DNA of 64,000 nt from Streptomyces fuscichromogenes (GCF_014645815.1 NZ_BMML01000005.1:186001-250000), one strand, 5' to 3'. Shown: positions 34,689 through 44,597, counted from the stretch's first letter. Program-made: numbers and translations. The notes: a model not told the origin generated them from the letters alone.

Positions 34689-34979
34689 TCAGTGGGTCTC
34701 GGGGCGGAGGACCTTGGTCCGGAGGACCGACTCGTTCAGGTTCATCTGGCGGTCGAGCTCCTTCACGACCGCAGGCTCGGCCTGCAGGTCGATGACCGAG
34801 TAGATGCCCTCAGGCTTCTTCTTGATCTCGTACGAGAGACGACGACGGCCCCAGGTGTCGACCTTCTCCACCTTGCCGTTGCCCTCACGGACGACGGAGA
34901 GGAAGTTCTCGATCAGGGGGGAGACAGCGCGCTCCTCCAGATCGGGGTCGAGGATGACCATCACCTCGTAGTGACGCAT
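34689..34979 (-). CDS. rpsF: 30S ribosomal protein S6
   Basis: Small-subunit protein of 96 residues, [20 protein letters not shown] to the end [11 protein letters not shown]. It is the first gene of the operon. ATG 34979 is preceded by AAAGGAGGT at 9 bases; the open frame extends to 35192 but this is the leader. The operon promoter must lie between 34980 and about 35150. Confidence 0.97.
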
Positions 34980-35242
34980 GTGGAACCCACCTCCTTTGGA
35001 CTCAGCGGCCACGGTCGTTCCGTGGCAGGAGGGTTGTGATGCGTACGCAACGGTATCGGCCGCCACTGACAATCGGGGCTCCCGCCGGGAGTCCCTGCCG
35101 CGGCCTGGGCAGACACCGGTGCAGAGGCTACAGACTACCCGTACACCCGCTTCCGGTTGAAATCCGGCCGCCCGGACCGTCAATCTGTACACATCGGGTG
35201 TGTACGGCGCTACGATGCGCCGCCTTCCGCAGGAGGTGCCCT

Positions 35243-35545
35243 ATGGCACAGGCATTGCGACCCAACACCGCCGGATCCCTGTTCGCCACCGACGGCAAGA
35301 CCCATCCGCTCCAGGACTCGCTGATGGCAGCGACGCTGGTGCTCGGGCTGATCGCCTTCATCACCTCGTTCTTCCACGGCCTGCATCTGCTCAGCTCCTG
35401 GACCGGACTGATCGGCCTCTTCGCCGGTCTGTACGGGCAATGGATCTCGATCACCACGCGCGAGCGCTTCGGTCTGATCCTGGGTCTCGGTGCCTCGGGC
35501 GTCGGCTTCTTCATCGGCATGGCGAACGGCGGCTTGTTCGGCTGA
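35243..35545 (+). CDS. Small three-helix membrane protein
   Basis: 100-residue protein with AGGAGGT 8 bases upstream of ATG 35243. Three hydrophobic helices: LMAATLVLGLIAFITSFFHG, LLSSWTGLIGLFAGLYGQWI and LILGLGASGVGFFIGMANGG. I recognise no named family or motif. It is divergent from rpsF. Its strong ribosome site and conserved-looking composition make it a real gene. Confidence 0.8.
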   Translation: MAQALRPNTAGSLFATDGKTHPLQDSLMAATLVLGLIAFITSFFHGLHLLSSWTGLIGLFAGLYGQWISITTRERFGLILGLGASGVGFFIGMANGGLFG

Positions 35546-35705
35546 GTCCGGCCCTCGCACCATCCCGGAACGCCCCGGCCGGACAGGAGCCGGGGCGTAG
35601 GTGCCGTACGCCCAGTCAGGCCGTGGGCAAGGCGCAGTAGGCTTCGGCGCGAGAGCCGGAGCCCCTGTACCCATGGGGACACACCAGCCCGAGGAGCGCC
35701 CCGAC

Positions 35706-36827
35706 ATGAGCCTGACCCTGCGGACCATCAGCCGCGAACAGCATCTGGCGTACATCCAGAGCCTGCCGGCGGCCAGCCACATGCAGGTCCCGGCCTGGGC
35801 CGATGTCAAGGCGGAATGGCGTTCGGAGAACCTCGGCTGGTTCGACGACCGCACCGGCGAGATGGTCGGCGCGGGCCTGGTGCTGTACCGCCAGCTGCCC
35901 AAGATCAAGCGCTACCTGGCCTACCTTCCCGAGGGTCCGGTCATCAACTGGTTCGCGCCGAATCTGGACGAGTGGATCCAGCCGATGCTGGCGCACCTCA
36001 AGCAGCAGGGCGCGTTCTCGGTGAAGATGGGCCCGCCGGTGATCATCCGGCGCTGGGAGGCCAACTCCATCAAGCAGGGCATCCAGAACCCGGACGTGAA
36101 GCGGCTGCGCGACATCGAGCCCGACTTCATCGAGCCGCGTGCCTTCGAGGTGGCCGACAAGCTGCGCCGGATGGGCTGGCAGCAGGGCGAGGACGGCGGC
36201 GCCGGCTTCGGCGACGTGCAGCCCCGCTACGTCTTCCAGGTGCCGCTGGCCAACCGCTCCCTGGAAGAGGTCCACAAGAACTTCAACCAGCTGTGGCGGC
36301 GCAACATCAAGAAGGCCGAGAAGGCCGGCGTCGAGGTCGTCCAGGGCGGCTACCAGGACCTGGCGGAGTGGCAGCGGCTGTACGAGATCACGGCCGTGCG
36401 CGACCACTTCCGGCCGCGCCCGCTGTCGTACTTCCAGCGCATGTGGACGGCCCTCAACACCGAGGACCCCAACCGGATGCGGCTGTACTTCGCCCGGCAC
36501 AACGGGGTCAACCTCTCGGCGGCGACCATGCTGATCGTCGGCGGGCACGTCTGGTACTCCTACGGCGCGTCAGACAACATCGGCCGCGAGGTGCGGCCCT
36601 CGAACGCCATGCAGTGGCGGATGCTGCGCGACGCCTACGCGCTCGGCGCCACCGCCTACGACCTGCGCGGCATCTCCGACTCGCTGGACGAGACGGATCA
36701 CCTCTTCGGCCTGATCCAGTTCAAGGTGGGCACCGGCGGTGAGGCCGCCGAGTACCTCGGCGAGTGGGACTTCCCGCTGAACAAGCTGCTCCACAAGGCG
36801 CTCGACATCTACATGTCGCGCCGCTGA
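35706..36827 (+). CDS. femX: FemX/FemABX-family peptidyltransferase
   Basis: Aminoacyl-tRNA-dependent transferase that adds an amino acid to the side chain of the lipid II pentapeptide; in Streptomyces a glycine is attached to LL-diaminopimelic acid. It is 373 residues. The double-GNAT-like fold shows SHMQVPAWADVKAEWRSENL, the conserved LWRRNIKKAEKAGVEV and YDLRGISDSLDETDHLFGL with FKVGTGGEAAEYLGEWDFPL near the end, typical of Fem proteins. It precedes an alanine-racemase-like gene by 84 bp in the same direction, so wall precursor work is likely shared. Confidence 0.88.
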   Translation: MSLTLRTISREQHLAYIQSLPAASHMQVPAWADVKAEWRSENLGWFDDRTGEMVGAGLVLYRQLPKIKRYLAYLPEGPVINWFAPNLDEWIQPMLAHLKQQGAFSVKMGPPVIIRRWEANSIKQGIQNPDVKRLRDIEPDFIEPRAFEVADKLRRMGWQQGEDGGAGFGDVQPRYVFQVPLANRSLEEVHKNFNQLWRRNIKKAEKAGVEVVQGGYQDLAEWQRLYEITAVRDHFRPRPLSYFQRMWTALNTEDPNRMRLYFARHNGVNLSAATMLIVGGHVWYSYGASDNIGREVRPSNAMQWRMLRDAYALGATAYDLRGISDSLDETDHLFGLIQFKVGTGGEAAEYLGEWDFPLNKLLHKALDIYMSRR

Positions 36828-36911
36828 CGTCACGCTCCGTGCTTCTATTGCCCTGACACACCGCACTCGTCTGGCACACCCCAGCCATCCAGAAAGGTTC
36901 CAGGTCCGGCC

Positions 36912-37943
36912 ATGGCGCTCACGCTCTACGTCGACACCGCGCGCTGGCGTGCGCACCACAAGCGCGTGCAGGAGCAGTTCCCGGGCCTCGTCCCGGTCTG
37001 CAAGGGCAACGGCTACGGTTTCGGGCACGAGCGGCTGGCGGAGGAGGCCACGCGGCTCGGCTCGGACATCCTGGCCGTCGGCACGACGTACGAGGCCGCG
37101 CGCATCAAGGACTGGTTCGGCGGCGATCTGCTGGTGCTGACACCGTACCGGCGCGGCGAGGAACCGGTTCCGCTGCCCGACCGGGTCATCCGCTCGGTGT
37201 CGTCCATCGACGGCGTGTACGGCCTGGTGGGCGCCCGTGTGGTCATCGAGGTGATGTCCACGATGAAGCGGCACGGCATCAGCGAGCAGGACCTGCCCCA
37301 GCTGCACTCCGCCATCGAGAACGTCCGGCTGGAGGGCTTCGCCATCCATCTGCCGCTGGACCGCACCGACGGCTCGGACGCCGTCGAGGAGGTCATCGGC
37401 TGGATGGACCGGCTGCGGGCGGCCCGGCTGCCGCTGCACACCATGTTCGTCAGCCACCTCAAGGCCGACGAACTCGCCCGGCTGCAGCAGCAGTTCCCGC
37501 AGACCCGGTTCCGGGCGCGGATCGGCACCCGGCTGTGGCTGGGGGACCATGACGCGACCGAGTACCGCGGCGCGGTCCTGGACGTCACCCGCGTGGCCAA
37601 GGGCGACCGGTTCGGCTACCGGCAGCAGAAGGCGGCCTCAGACGGCTTCCTGGTGGTCGTGGCGGGCGGTACGTCGCACGGGGTGGGCCTGGAGGCCCCG
37701 AAGGCCCTGCACGGCGTCATGCCGCGTGCCAAGGGCGTCGCACGGGCCGGCCTGGCCACCGTGAACCGGAACCTGGCTCCGTTCGTCTGGGGCGGCAAGC
37801 AGCGCTGGTTCGCGGAGCCGCCGCACATGCAGGTGTCGATCCTCTTCGTGCCCTCGGACGCCCCGGAACCGAAGGTCGGCGAGGAGTTGGTGGCCCATCT
37901 GCGGCACACCACGACCCAGTTCGACCGTCTCGTGGACCGCTGA
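36912..37943 (+). CDS. Alanine-racemase-like PLP-barrel protein
   Basis: Fold-type III PLP protein of 343 residues related to alanine racemase. Near its N terminus VPVCKGNGYGFGHERLA matches the PLP-lysine motif (KxNxYGxG). The rest follows the family order more loosely (VSSIDGVYGLVGARVVIEVM; FRARIGTRLWLGDHDATEYR). The C-terminal tyrosine of the two-base mechanism is not obvious to me, so the enzyme may racemise something other than alanine or bind PLP without racemising. Its position after femX hints at a wall-related role, which is inference. Confidence 0.78.
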   Translation: MALTLYVDTARWRAHHKRVQEQFPGLVPVCKGNGYGFGHERLAEEATRLGSDILAVGTTYEAARIKDWFGGDLLVLTPYRRGEEPVPLPDRVIRSVSSIDGVYGLVGARVVIEVMSTMKRHGISEQDLPQLHSAIENVRLEGFAIHLPLDRTDGSDAVEEVIGWMDRLRAARLPLHTMFVSHLKADELARLQQQFPQTRFRARIGTRLWLGDHDATEYRGAVLDVTRVAKGDRFGYRQQKAASDGFLVVVAGGTSHGVGLEAPKALHGVMPRAKGVARAGLATVNRNLAPFVWGGKQRWFAEPPHMQVSILFVPSDAPEPKVGEELVAHLRHTTTQFDRLVDR

Positions 37944-37991
37944 CCGTTCCACAGGACGGAGCATCGGGCCGCTCAACCGCTCGCAGGGCAT

Positions 37992-38030
37992 GAAAAGGGC
38001 CGCACACGAACTCCGTGTGCGGCCCTTTTC
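37992..38030. terminator. Bidirectional terminator, 17-bp perfect stem
   Basis: GAAAAGGGCCGCACACG (37992-38008) pairs with CGTGTGCGGCCCTTTTC (38014-38030), loop AACTC. The AAAA/TTTT ends provide U-runs both ways between the convergent racemase-like and glycosyltransferase genes. Confidence 0.93.
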
Positions 38031-38054
38031 ACGTCCAGGACCTGGGCTGTTCGC

Positions 38055-39563
38055 TCAGAGCGAACCACCCTCGGAGGATCGGCTTCCCCATTCCACCTGC
38101 GGCCCGTCGAAGTGGTCGGCGTGACGCGGGGGACGGGTCGCCGCGCCGAGCACGAAAACGTCCTCCGCGCCGTCCAGCACCCCGCCCGAGGGATCGTCCT
38201 CCCCGGTGCGGCGCACCACGTCCCGCTCAGGCATCAGGGTGTCGCGCACGACCATGCCGCACAGATAGAGCGTGCCCAGCAGGTGCACGGCGATGGCCCA
38301 GTGGTAGCCGTCGGTCGGCAGACCCTTGTGGGCGTCTCCGCTGGTCGTGTACGCGAGGTACATCCAGATCCCCAGGAAGTACGCCACCTCGCACGCCTGC
38401 CAGATCAGGAAGTCCCGCCACTTGGGCCGGGCGAGGACCGCCAGCGGCACCAGCCACAGCACGTACTGCGGGGAGTAGACCTTGTTGGTCAGGATGAAAG
38501 CCGCCACCACCAGGAAGGCCAGCTGGGCGAAGCGCGGCCGGCGCGGGGCGGTGAGGGCCAGGGCGGCGATGCCCAGGAAGCAGAGCAGTACCAGGACCGT
38601 GGCCGCGGTGTTCACGAAGTCGGTGCTGGGCGGGGTGGTCGTGTTCTGTGCCCAGATCAGCCAGAAGGACCCGAAGTCGACGCCTCGCGACTGGCTGAAC
38701 GTGTAGAACTTCGACCAGCCGTCGAAGGCGAAGATCATCACCGGCAGGTTCACGACGAGCCATGCGGCCACCGCACCGCCCGTGGCGATGAAGAACTCCC
38801 GCCACTTGCCCGCGCGCCAGCACAGCAGGAAGAGCGGCCCCAGCAGGAACACCGGATACAGCTTGGCGGCCGTGGCAAGCCCCAGGAGGACGCCGAAAGC
38901 GAGGGGCCGGCTCCGGGACCACATCAGCATCGCCGCGGCCGTCAGAGCGACCGCCAGGAGGTCCCAGTTGATGGTGGCGGTCAGGGCGAAGGCGGGCGCC
39001 AGGGCGACCAGCAGACCGTCCCAGGGGCGCCGACGGTGCGTACGGACCACGCACACCGCGATGACGGCGGCGCACAGCATCAGCATGCCTGCGTTGACGA
39101 ACCAGTACACCTGCTCCTGGAGCATGATGCTGCCGCTGCCCGGCGTGAGCCACGCGGCCACCTCCATGAACACGCCGGTCAGCACCGGGTATTCGAGGTA
39201 GTCCATGTCGCCGGGGAGCTTGTCGAAGTACGGCACCAGGCCGTCGGCGAAACCGCGCCCCTGGTAGAGGTGCGGAATATCCGAGTAGCAGGCGTGGGTG
39301 TACTGGGTACTGGCGCCGAAGAACCAGCCGCTGTCGTAGCAGGGCAGCTTCTGCACCATGCCGAGGGCGAACATCCCGACCGCCACGATGACGACCACCC
39401 GTAGCGGTGTCCACCAGGACGTCCCGAGCAGGGCACGCCGCCCGATGGGGCCACCGATCAGCTCACTCCCGGCTGCGGCGACCTCGTCATCCCTGGTCGG
39501 CCGCACCGGCTCCGGCTCGCGCACGCCCGCGGGCGTCGTCTCTGCACTGGGCATGGGGGCCAT
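38055..39563 (-). CDS. GT87-type integral membrane glycosyltransferase
   Basis: Multi-pass (about 10-12 helices) membrane protein of 502 residues resembling the GT87 (DUF2029) polyprenol-phosphate mannosyltransferases such as PimE. Visible features: a large extracytoplasmic loop after the first helix with YDSGWFFGASTQYTHACYSD, the acidic dwell near PYFDKLPGDMDYLEYPVLTG expected for GT-C catalysis, and NKVYSPQYVLWLVPLAVLAR. I use ATG 39563 because the longer frame to 39626 contains the terminator of the upstream PBP gene. Its sugar acceptor is unknown. Confidence 0.8.
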   Translation of the reverse strand: MAPMPSAETTPAGVREPEPVRPTRDDEVAAAGSELIGGPIGRRALLGTSWWTPLRVVVIVAVGMFALGMVQKLPCYDSGWFFGASTQYTHACYSDIPHLYQGRGFADGLVPYFDKLPGDMDYLEYPVLTGVFMEVAAWLTPGSGSIMLQEQVYWFVNAGMLMLCAAVIAVCVVRTHRRRPWDGLLVALAPAFALTATINWDLLAVALTAAAMLMWSRSRPLAFGVLLGLATAAKLYPVFLLGPLFLLCWRAGKWREFFIATGGAVAAWLVVNLPVMIFAFDGWSKFYTFSQSRGVDFGSFWLIWAQNTTTPPSTDFVNTAATVLVLLCFLGIAALALTAPRRPRFAQLAFLVVAAFILTNKVYSPQYVLWLVPLAVLARPKWRDFLIWQACEVAYFLGIWMYLAYTTSGDAHKGLPTDGYHWAIAVHLLGTLYLCGMVVRDTLMPERDVVRRTGEDDPSGGVLDGAEDVFVLGAATRPPRHADHFDGPQVEWGSRSSEGGSL

Positions 39564-39592
39564 CCTGCCGTACCTCTCTAGGAATACGCCGA

Positions 39593-39624
39593 GGGCCGCC
39601 GCACCTCGCCGGGTGCGGCGGCCC
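39593..39624 (-). terminator. Terminator of the PBP gene
   Basis: GGGCCGCCGCACC (39593-39605) pairs perfectly with GGTGCGGCGGCCC (39612-39624), loop TCGCCG. It is 60 bp past the PBP stop codon on the minus strand and before the glycosyltransferase ATG, supporting its shorter start. A parS site lies 2 bp away. Confidence 0.85.
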
Positions 39625-39626
39625 AT

Positions 39627-39640
39627 GTTTCACGTGAAAC
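39627..39640. other. parS: parS site next to the PBP terminator
   Basis: Perfect GTTTCACGTGAAAC between the glycosyltransferase start and the PBP stop codon. Confidence 0.92.
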
Positions 39641-39683
39641 AGACTTCGGCGGGCGAAATGGTCACCAACCGGTCAGATCACGG

Positions 39684-42323
39684 CTAGCCGGTTGACCCAC
39701 CGAAGAGGTTTCCACCGTTCTGGTTGCCTCTGGTGTTCCCCTCGCCCGTACTCTCCGTGGCTGTCGGCGAGGACGTAGTACCAGACGTGCTGCCGGTGTC
39801 ACCGCCGTCGGTGGAGCAGTTGAAGGCGAACTGGCAGGTCTCCGTCGCCGTGGGGGACGGGGAGGTGAACGTCTCGCTGGGCGTGACGGTCGGCGTCTCG
39901 GTCGGCGTCTCGCTCGGCGTGATGCTGATGGTCGGCGTCGGGGAGGGAGCCCCCGACTCGTCGGCGATCTCACCGACCTTGGCGGCGTCCGGGAAGCCCG
40001 GGTCGTTCTTGCCCTTCAGCGCGGACTTCATGTACTCGGTCCACACCGAGGTCGGGATGTCACCACCGTGGATGGACGCCACGCCGGCGGTGCCGTTCAT
40101 CGAGAGCAGTTCGGCGTCCTTCGGGTTCTCGCGGAACATCGCCACCGACGTCGCCAGCTGCTGGGTGTAGCCGACGAACCAGGCCGACTTGTTGCTGTCG
40201 GTGGTACCGGTCTTGCCCGCCGCCGTACGGCCCAGGGCCTTGGCGTTGGTACCCGTACCGTTCTGGATGACGTTCTCCAGGGTGTCCGTGACGTTGTTCG
40301 CGATGTCCTCGGGCATCGCCGTGCTCACCTTCGGCTTGCCGAAGCCCTGAAGATCCTGCCCGTCCTGCTTGACCTCGGTCACCGAGTACGGGTCCGCGTG
40401 CTTGCCGGACGCGGCGAACGTCGCATAGGCGTCGGCCATGCGGATCGCGCTCGGGGTCGAGGTGCCGAGGGCGAAGGACGGGTTCAGACCCTGCAGCATG
40501 CTCTCCCGCAGGATTCCGGACGCCTGGGCGACATCCCTCACCTTCGACATGCCGACATCCCAGCCGAGCTGCACGAACGGCGTGTTGATCGACTGCTCCA
40601 TCGCCTTGCGCAGGGTGATGTAGCCCCAGGGGTAGCCGCTCTCGTTCCTCTGGTGGAAGACCGAGTTGTCCTTGTTGAGGACGAAGGTGCCGTCCTCGTT
40701 GCGGACCTTGAGGTTGTCGTCGCCGTTGTACTTGCTCAGCGGCGAGACCCCTTCGGGAGAGGTCTTGTACGTGCCGTACTCCATGGCGGCGGCCAGGACG
40801 AAGGGCTTCCACGTCGAACCGACGGGGACACCGGAGGTGTCGGCGTTGTTGGTGAAGTGGTTGTTCTCGTAGCCGGCACCGCCGTAGAGGGCGACGATCG
40901 CACCGTCGTTGGGCACCACCGAGGCGGCACCGAACTGGACGTACTTGTCCTTCTCACGGTTCTTCGGGTCCAGACGGGCCTTCTGGACCTTCTCCACGGC
41001 CGTGGTCAGTGCGTTGACCTTGTCCTTCTGGAAGGTCGTGTAGATCTGGAAGCCGCCCTGGTCGAACTGCGTCTCCGTGATGTTGGAGTGCGCGAGGACG
41101 TACTTCTTGGCCGTGTCGGCGAGATAGCTGATCTGGCCGGTCATGCCCTTGATCGCCTTGCGGCCCTGGGGCATCGGGTACCTCTTGATGGCCGTCTGGT
41201 ACTCGGCGTCGGTGAGGTGCTGATCCTTGTGCATCTCCTCGAGGATCCAGGCCCAGCGGTCGTGCGAACGCTGGTAGTTGGCCTTCTGGGAGGCTGCGGG
41301 GTCGATGTCCGGGTTACCCGCGGGGTCGTAGTACGTCGCGCCCTTGAGCAGGGCCGCCAGGACGGCACACTGGCTCGGGGTGAGGTCCTTCGCGTCCACG
41401 CCGTAGTAGGTCTGGGCGGCGGCCTGGATGCCGTACGCACCACGACCGAAGTACGACGTGTTCAGGTAGCCCTGGAGGATCAGCGGCTTGCTGACCTTGG
41501 TGCCCACCTTGATGGAGATGAACATCTCCTTGAACTTGCGGGTGAGCGTCTGGTCCTGGCTGAGGTAGGTGTTCTTGACGAACTGCTGGGTGATCGTCGA
41601 ACCACCCTGCGTCTCACCGCCCTGGGCCATGTTGACGAGCGCGCGGGCGATGCCCTTGAAGTCGACGCCCGGGTCCGAGTAGAAGCTCTTGTTCTCCGCC
41701 GAGATCACCGCGTTCTGCATGGCCTCGGGGATCTGGGCGATACCGACGTTCTGCCGGTTGACGCCGGTGCCCGTCGCGACCATCTGCTTGCCGTCGGCCC
41801 AGTAGTAGACGTTGTTCTGGGACTGCGCCGCCGTGTTCTCGTTCGGAACGCCCACCATGGCGTAGCTGACGCCTACGAGCGCCACCAGGCTGCCGAAGAA
41901 GGTGAGGCACAGCCCGGAGACGAGCTTCCAGGAGGGCACCCAGCGTCGCCAGCCGAATCTGTTCGCCCTGGGGTAGTCGATGAGGCGCTTCTTGCCGGGC
42001 GCCGTCGACGCCCGGCCTCTGCCACGTCCGGGCCCGGCAGGACCACCCGGACCGCGGCTCTCGTTGTCGGACGGTCTGCGACGACCGTTTCCCGTGCTTC
42101 TCTGCGTCGCCCGGCGTGCCTCGGCACGGCTGCCGTACGGACGCTCCTCACCTCCCGAGCCCGAATCCGACCCATAGGAACTGGACCCATAGGAGTCGGA
42201 AAGAGACCCGGTGGCGCCTCGCGGTGCCGCACGGCGGCCGGAGGACGGGCCGGACTGGCCGCGTCGGGCCGCGGCACGTCCGCCTCCCTGCGGCGGCGGC
42301 GGTTTGCGACGGTGCTCGCTCAT
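39684..42323 (-). CDS. Bifunctional class A penicillin-binding protein
   Basis: Membrane-anchored enzyme with peptidoglycan glycosyltransferase and transpeptidase activity, 879 residues. Order: disordered cytosolic tail (1-130), one helix VSGLCLTFFGSLVALVGVSY, GT51 domain with VISAENKSFYSDPGVDFKGI and GGSTITQQFVKNTY, then transpeptidase motifs GSTWKPF (SxxK), SINTPF (SxN) and AGKTGTTD (KTG). The tail is Ser/Thr/Pro-rich with TPTVTPSETF-like repeats. Start ATG 42323 follows GAGGAG; the frame is open to 42422. Divergent from padR. Confidence 0.95.
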   Translation of the reverse strand: MSEHRRKPPPPQGGGRAAARRGQSGPSSGRRAAPRGATGSLSDSYGSSSYGSDSGSGGEERPYGSRAEARRATQRSTGNGRRRPSDNESRGPGGPAGPGRGRGRASTAPGKKRLIDYPRANRFGWRRWVPSWKLVSGLCLTFFGSLVALVGVSYAMVGVPNENTAAQSQNNVYYWADGKQMVATGTGVNRQNVGIAQIPEAMQNAVISAENKSFYSDPGVDFKGIARALVNMAQGGETQGGSTITQQFVKNTYLSQDQTLTRKFKEMFISIKVGTKVSKPLILQGYLNTSYFGRGAYGIQAAAQTYYGVDAKDLTPSQCAVLAALLKGATYYDPAGNPDIDPAASQKANYQRSHDRWAWILEEMHKDQHLTDAEYQTAIKRYPMPQGRKAIKGMTGQISYLADTAKKYVLAHSNITETQFDQGGFQIYTTFQKDKVNALTTAVEKVQKARLDPKNREKDKYVQFGAASVVPNDGAIVALYGGAGYENNHFTNNADTSGVPVGSTWKPFVLAAAMEYGTYKTSPEGVSPLSKYNGDDNLKVRNEDGTFVLNKDNSVFHQRNESGYPWGYITLRKAMEQSINTPFVQLGWDVGMSKVRDVAQASGILRESMLQGLNPSFALGTSTPSAIRMADAYATFAASGKHADPYSVTEVKQDGQDLQGFGKPKVSTAMPEDIANNVTDTLENVIQNGTGTNAKALGRTAAGKTGTTDSNKSAWFVGYTQQLATSVAMFRENPKDAELLSMNGTAGVASIHGGDIPTSVWTEYMKSALKGKNDPGFPDAAKVGEIADESGAPSPTPTISITPSETPTETPTVTPSETFTSPSPTATETCQFAFNCSTDGGDTGSTSGTTSSPTATESTGEGNTRGNQNGGNLFGGSTG

Positions 42324-42685
42324 CGAACGATTACTCCTCGGGCAGGCGCACCCGTGCGCGCCTGGAACGGCGGCTGATTTCCGGTCCCCCCAAAGTACGG
42401 ATGTGGTCGGTCCTGCATTCACCCGTACTGCACCGGGAACGTGGACGCCCCCCAGGCGTCACTTGGTTCCCGGCGGTCTGCATGCCGCACAGACTACGCA
42501 CCGCCAAAACCCATCCAGCCCCGAAGTTCACCCCAAATCAGGCAACTTGCCTCCTACGAATCGGTGATGTGATCCCGTTCACCGCCGCTCCTCTTGTCGC
42601 ACGGGGAAGGCCGATCTATCGTCGTGATGTATCGAGTCGATACATCAGAGCGAGATAAGCGAGCCACGGACGAGAGGAGGCGACC
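42324..42685. other. 362-bp divergent region PBP / padR
   Basis: No gene visible. It carries the PBP promoter and ribosome site and the padR promoter with a perfect 21-bp palindrome at 42626-42646. Confidence 0.6.
42626..42646. promoter_or_regulatory. PadR-type operator
   Basis: GATGTATCGA-G-TCGATACATC is a perfect 21-bp inverted repeat, 39 bp before the padR ATG. Its ATGT...ACAT ends match the PadR operator pattern. Autoregulation is likely; it may also affect the adjacent inositol phosphate synthase. Confidence 0.78.
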
Positions 42686-43369
42686 ATGAGCCGGCGCTCC
42701 GGCATCCTTGAGTTCGCCGTCCTCGGCCTGCTCCGCGAGTCCCCGATGCACGGCTATGAACTGCGGAAACGACTCAACACATCACTGGGCGTCTTCCGTG
42801 CCTTCAGCTACGGGACGCTCTACCCCTGCCTCAAGACGCTGGTCGCCAACGGCTGGTTGATCGAGGAGCCGGGGAACACTGCCGAGGACGCCCTCGCCGC
42901 ACCGCTCGCCGGTCGCCGCGCCAAGATCGTCTACCGGTTGACGGCCGAAGGTAAGGAGCACTTCGAGGAGCTCCTGTCCCAGACCGGCCCCGACGCGTAC
43001 GAGGACGAACACTTCGCGGCACGTTTCGCCTTCTTCGGGCAGACCTCGCGCGATGTGCGGATGCGCGTGCTGGAGGGCCGTCGCAGCCGGCTGGAGGAGC
43101 GCCTGGAGAAAATGCGCGCCTCGCTGGCACGCACCCGGGAGCGCCTCGACGACTACACGCTTGAGCTGCAGCGCCACGGAATGGAGTCCGTGGAGCGCGA
43201 AGTGCGCTGGCTGAACGAGCTCATCGAGAGCGAGCGGGCCGGACGGGACCTGCAAGGTCCCGTCTCAGGGGGGTCCGCTCAGCAGAACACCACCAATGGA
43301 GCGCCGGGCGTCCTGCCCCGGTCCGGGGACACCCTCCGGCCGGATTCGCCCGACGACACCGCCACGTGA
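42686..43369 (+). CDS. PadR-family transcriptional regulator
   Basis: Winged-helix regulator of 227 residues. The N-terminal domain shows [20 protein letters not shown] and [20 protein letters not shown], the PadR signature, and the C-terminal half is a dimerising coiled coil ([20 protein letters not shown]). GAGGAGG lies 8 bases before ATG 42686. It is co-directional with ino1, 43 bp downstream, so the pair is likely one unit. The ligand is unknown. Confidence 0.9.
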   Translation: MSRRSGILEFAVLGLLRESPMHGYELRKRLNTSLGVFRAFSYGTLYPCLKTLVANGWLIEEPGNTAEDALAAPLAGRRAKIVYRLTAEGKEHFEELLSQTGPDAYEDEHFAARFAFFGQTSRDVRMRVLEGRRSRLEERLEKMRASLARTRERLDDYTLELQRHGMESVEREVRWLNELIESERAGRDLQGPVSGGSAQQNTTNGAPGVLPRSGDTLRPDSPDDTAT

Positions 43370-43412
43370 GACCCGCTCAGGGCCTCACTCGTACACACAG
43401 GGAGCAACCGGA

Positions 43413-44495
43413 ATGGGTTCGGTTCGCGTAGCCGTCGTCGGCGTGGGCAACTGCGCCGCTTCGCTGGTTCAGGGAGTCGAGTACTACAAGGACGCCGACC
43501 CGGCGTCCAAGGTCCCCGGACTGATGCACGTGCAGTTCGGTGAGTACCACGTCAAGGACATCGAGTTCGTCGCCGCGTTCGACGTGGACGCCAAGAAGGT
43601 CGGTCTCGACCTGGCGGACGCCATCGGCGCCTCCGAGAACAACACCATCAAGATCTGCGACGTACCCAACACCGGTGTGAAGGTGCGGCGCGGCCACACC
43701 CTCGACGGTCTCGGCAAGTACTACCGCCAGACCATCGAGGAGTCCGAGGCCGAGCCGGTCGACGTCGTCAAGATCCTCAAGAAGAAGCAGGTCGACGTCC
43801 TCGTCTGCTACCTGCCCGTCGGCTCCGAGGAAGCGGCGAAGTTCTACGCCCAGTGCGCCATCGACGCCAAGGTCGCCTTCGTCAACGCCCTCCCGGTCTT
43901 CATCGCCGGCACCAAGGAGTGGGCGGACAAGTTCACCGAGGCCGGTGTCCCGATCGTCGGTGACGACATCAAGTCGCAGGTCGGCGCCACCATCACGCAC
44001 CGCGTCATGGCGAAGCTGTTCGAGGACCGGGGCGTCATCCTGGACCGCACGATGCAGCTGAACGTCGGCGGCAACATGGACTTCAAGAACATGCTCGAGC
44101 GTGAGCGCCTGGAGTCCAAGAAGATCTCCAAGACCCAGGCCGTCACCTCCCAGATCCCCGACCGGGACCTCGGCGAGAAGAACGTCCACATCGGCCCGTC
44201 CGACTACGTGGCCTGGCTCGACGACCGCAAGTGGGCGTACGTGCGCCTGGAGGGTCGCGCCTTCGGTGACGTCCCGCTGAACCTGGAGTACAAGCTGGAG
44301 GTCTGGGACTCCCCGAACTCCGCGGGTGTCATCATTGACGCCGTGCGCGCCGCGAAGATCGCCAAGGACCGCGGTATCGGCGGCCCGATCCTCTCCGCGT
44401 CCAGCTACTTCATGAAGTCCCCGCCGGTCCAGTACTTCGACGACGAGGCCCGCGAGAACGTGGAGAAGTTCATCCGCGGCGACGTCGAGCGCTGA
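43413..44495 (+). CDS. ino1: Inositol-1-phosphate (myo-inositol-3-phosphate) synthase
   Basis: NAD-dependent lyase-isomerase converting glucose 6-phosphate into inositol phosphate, the first step to phosphatidylinositol, mycothiol and related compounds. 360 residues, typical of the actinobacterial short form. [16 protein letters not shown] is the nucleotide motif; [15 protein letters not shown] residues, [14 protein letters not shown] and [15 protein letters not shown] are the conserved active-site blocks. ATG 43413 follows GGGAG. In Streptomyces it is linked to the mycothiol supply used for redox buffering, so its neighbourhood with trxBA is of interest. Confidence 0.95.
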   Translation: MGSVRVAVVGVGNCAASLVQGVEYYKDADPASKVPGLMHVQFGEYHVKDIEFVAAFDVDAKKVGLDLADAIGASENNTIKICDVPNTGVKVRRGHTLDGLGKYYRQTIEESEAEPVDVVKILKKKQVDVLVCYLPVGSEEAAKFYAQCAIDAKVAFVNALPVFIAGTKEWADKFTEAGVPIVGDDIKSQVGATITHRVMAKLFEDRGVILDRTMQLNVGGNMDFKNMLERERLESKKISKTQAVTSQIPDRDLGEKNVHIGPSDYVAWLDDRKWAYVRLEGRAFGDVPLNLEYKLEVWDSPNSAGVIIDAVRAAKIAKDRGIGGPILSASSYFMKSPPVQYFDDEARENVEKFIRGDVER

Positions 44496-44565
44496 CCCGG
44501 CACACTGCCGGGCGCTGAAGCTCCACCGATCAAGCTCGTCAAAAATCGCTCCTGCCAGGGCTCAG

Positions 44566-44597
44566 AGGGTCCCCGGGTCATCCGATCCGGGGACCCT
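44566..44597 (+). terminator. Terminator after ino1
   Basis: AGGGTCCCCGG (44566-44576) pairs with CCGGGGACCCT (44587-44597), an 11-bp perfect stem with a 10-nt loop followed by TTCT. It is about 70 bp past the stop. Confidence 0.85.

Noticed and set aside
38055..39626. Longer start for the GT87-type gene at 39626.
   Set aside because: The extra 21 codons are the terminator hairpin of the upstream PBP gene.
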